From Mycoplasma sp. CSL7503-lung (GTDB taxonomy: Bacteria > Bacillota_I > Bacilli_A > Mycoplasmatales > Metamycoplasmataceae), in contig NZ_JAOPHP010000004.1 in NCBI RefSeq assembly GCF_025515455.1, positions 1 through 56,490 of the forward strand: a stretch of 56,490 nucleotides of DNA. Direction: 5' to 3'. Shown piece after piece: positions 56,367 through 56,490 of this stretch; position 1 is the stretch's first letter; each line of letters starts with the position of its first letter. The notes below the pieces were generated by a model. That model saw only the letters and a program-made list of their open reading frames with translations. It was not told where the DNA came from and did no database searches. Made by a program: the position numbers and the translations under genes.

Positions 56367-56490
56367 CTAAAATGAAATATCAAGTGCAACACTTTCGTGC
56401 TTGGTATTTTTATTATATCTTAACGATCTAAAAAAATCTAAAATTTTACTTAAAAAATCAATATTATTACTTTGTTTTCAATATCAAAAG
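56367..56490 (-). CDS. C-terminal part of an ORF next to an insertion-sequence-like end
   Basis: The minus strand is open from the window edge to a TAG at 56369-56367 and encodes about 40 residues ending KHESVALDISF. It contains two TGA-encoded Trp codons, which fits the mycoplasma code. Within it the bases 56380-56392 are TCAAGTGCAACAC, identical to the outer repeat at the left edge of the window and oriented into this element. I infer the 3' end of an insertion sequence of the same family, in the same orientation as the left-edge element; the protein family itself is not recognised. Confidence 0.35.

Noticed and set aside
1-56490. CRISPR array, rRNA genes, origin of replication
   Set aside because: No regularly spaced direct repeats, no rRNA-like sequence and no DnaA-box cluster were seen.

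Overview
The window is a low-GC mollicute chromosome segment. TGA must be read as tryptophan throughout: nearly every gene has in-frame TGA at positions where its family has Trp, and translation with the standard code would break most genes. Lipoboxes, DHH/NrnA pairs, RNase J, DegV and a large Opp operon fit a mycoplasma, probably of the hominis group (Metamycoplasma/Mycoplasmopsis); the species is not determinable from sequence alone.

Layout. 1-117: likely 5' end of an insertion sequence running off the left edge. 160-1059 (-): GIY-YIG/DUF4357 nuclease. 1498-1582: tRNA-Leu. 1696-4780 (+): lipoprotein plus two tandem NrnA-type DHH phosphoesterases. 5057-7117: two convergent lipoproteins. 7262-20521 (-): operon copy 1, PDxFFG surface protein with a HEYGHH metalloprotease-like motif, then oppA-B-C-D-F. 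20682-22314 (+): small S1-domain protein and a degenerate glucose-6-phosphate isomerase-like protein. 22362-27109 (-): Cys-less PTS EIIB-like protein, SF1 helicase, ArsR regulator. 27253-28311 (+): DegV and a small membrane protein. 28334-30185 (-): RsmD and a TrmA/RlmD-family RNA methyltransferase. 30317-32206 (+): RNase J. 32597-36255 (+): nrdF-nrdI-nrdE. 36583-36828: lysine riboswitch with terminator. 36853-56330 (+): operon copy 2, a 1063-residue lipoprotein, a 2659-residue PDxFFG protein, then oppA-B-C-D-F. 56367-56490 (-): an ORF end next to a 13-base motif shared with the left-edge element.

Main points. (1) The PDxFFG-oppABCDF operon is present twice, in inverted orientation, about 19.5 kb apart. 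Copy 2 is headed by a lysine riboswitch and an extra lipoprotein, and its PDxFFG protein carries about 850 extra residues, largely coiled coil. The arrangement suggests a surface protein-degradation and peptide-import system, one copy of which is tuned by intracellular lysine. (2) NrdF has Val, Pro and Lys where metal-binding glutamates belong, the VPK signature of metal-free class Ie ribonucleotide reductase; NrdI is encoded next to it. (3) Two sugar-metabolism relics, Pgi-like and EIIB-like, have lost their active-site residues. (4) Several genes start within a few bases of the predicted transcription start, i.e. they look leaderless.
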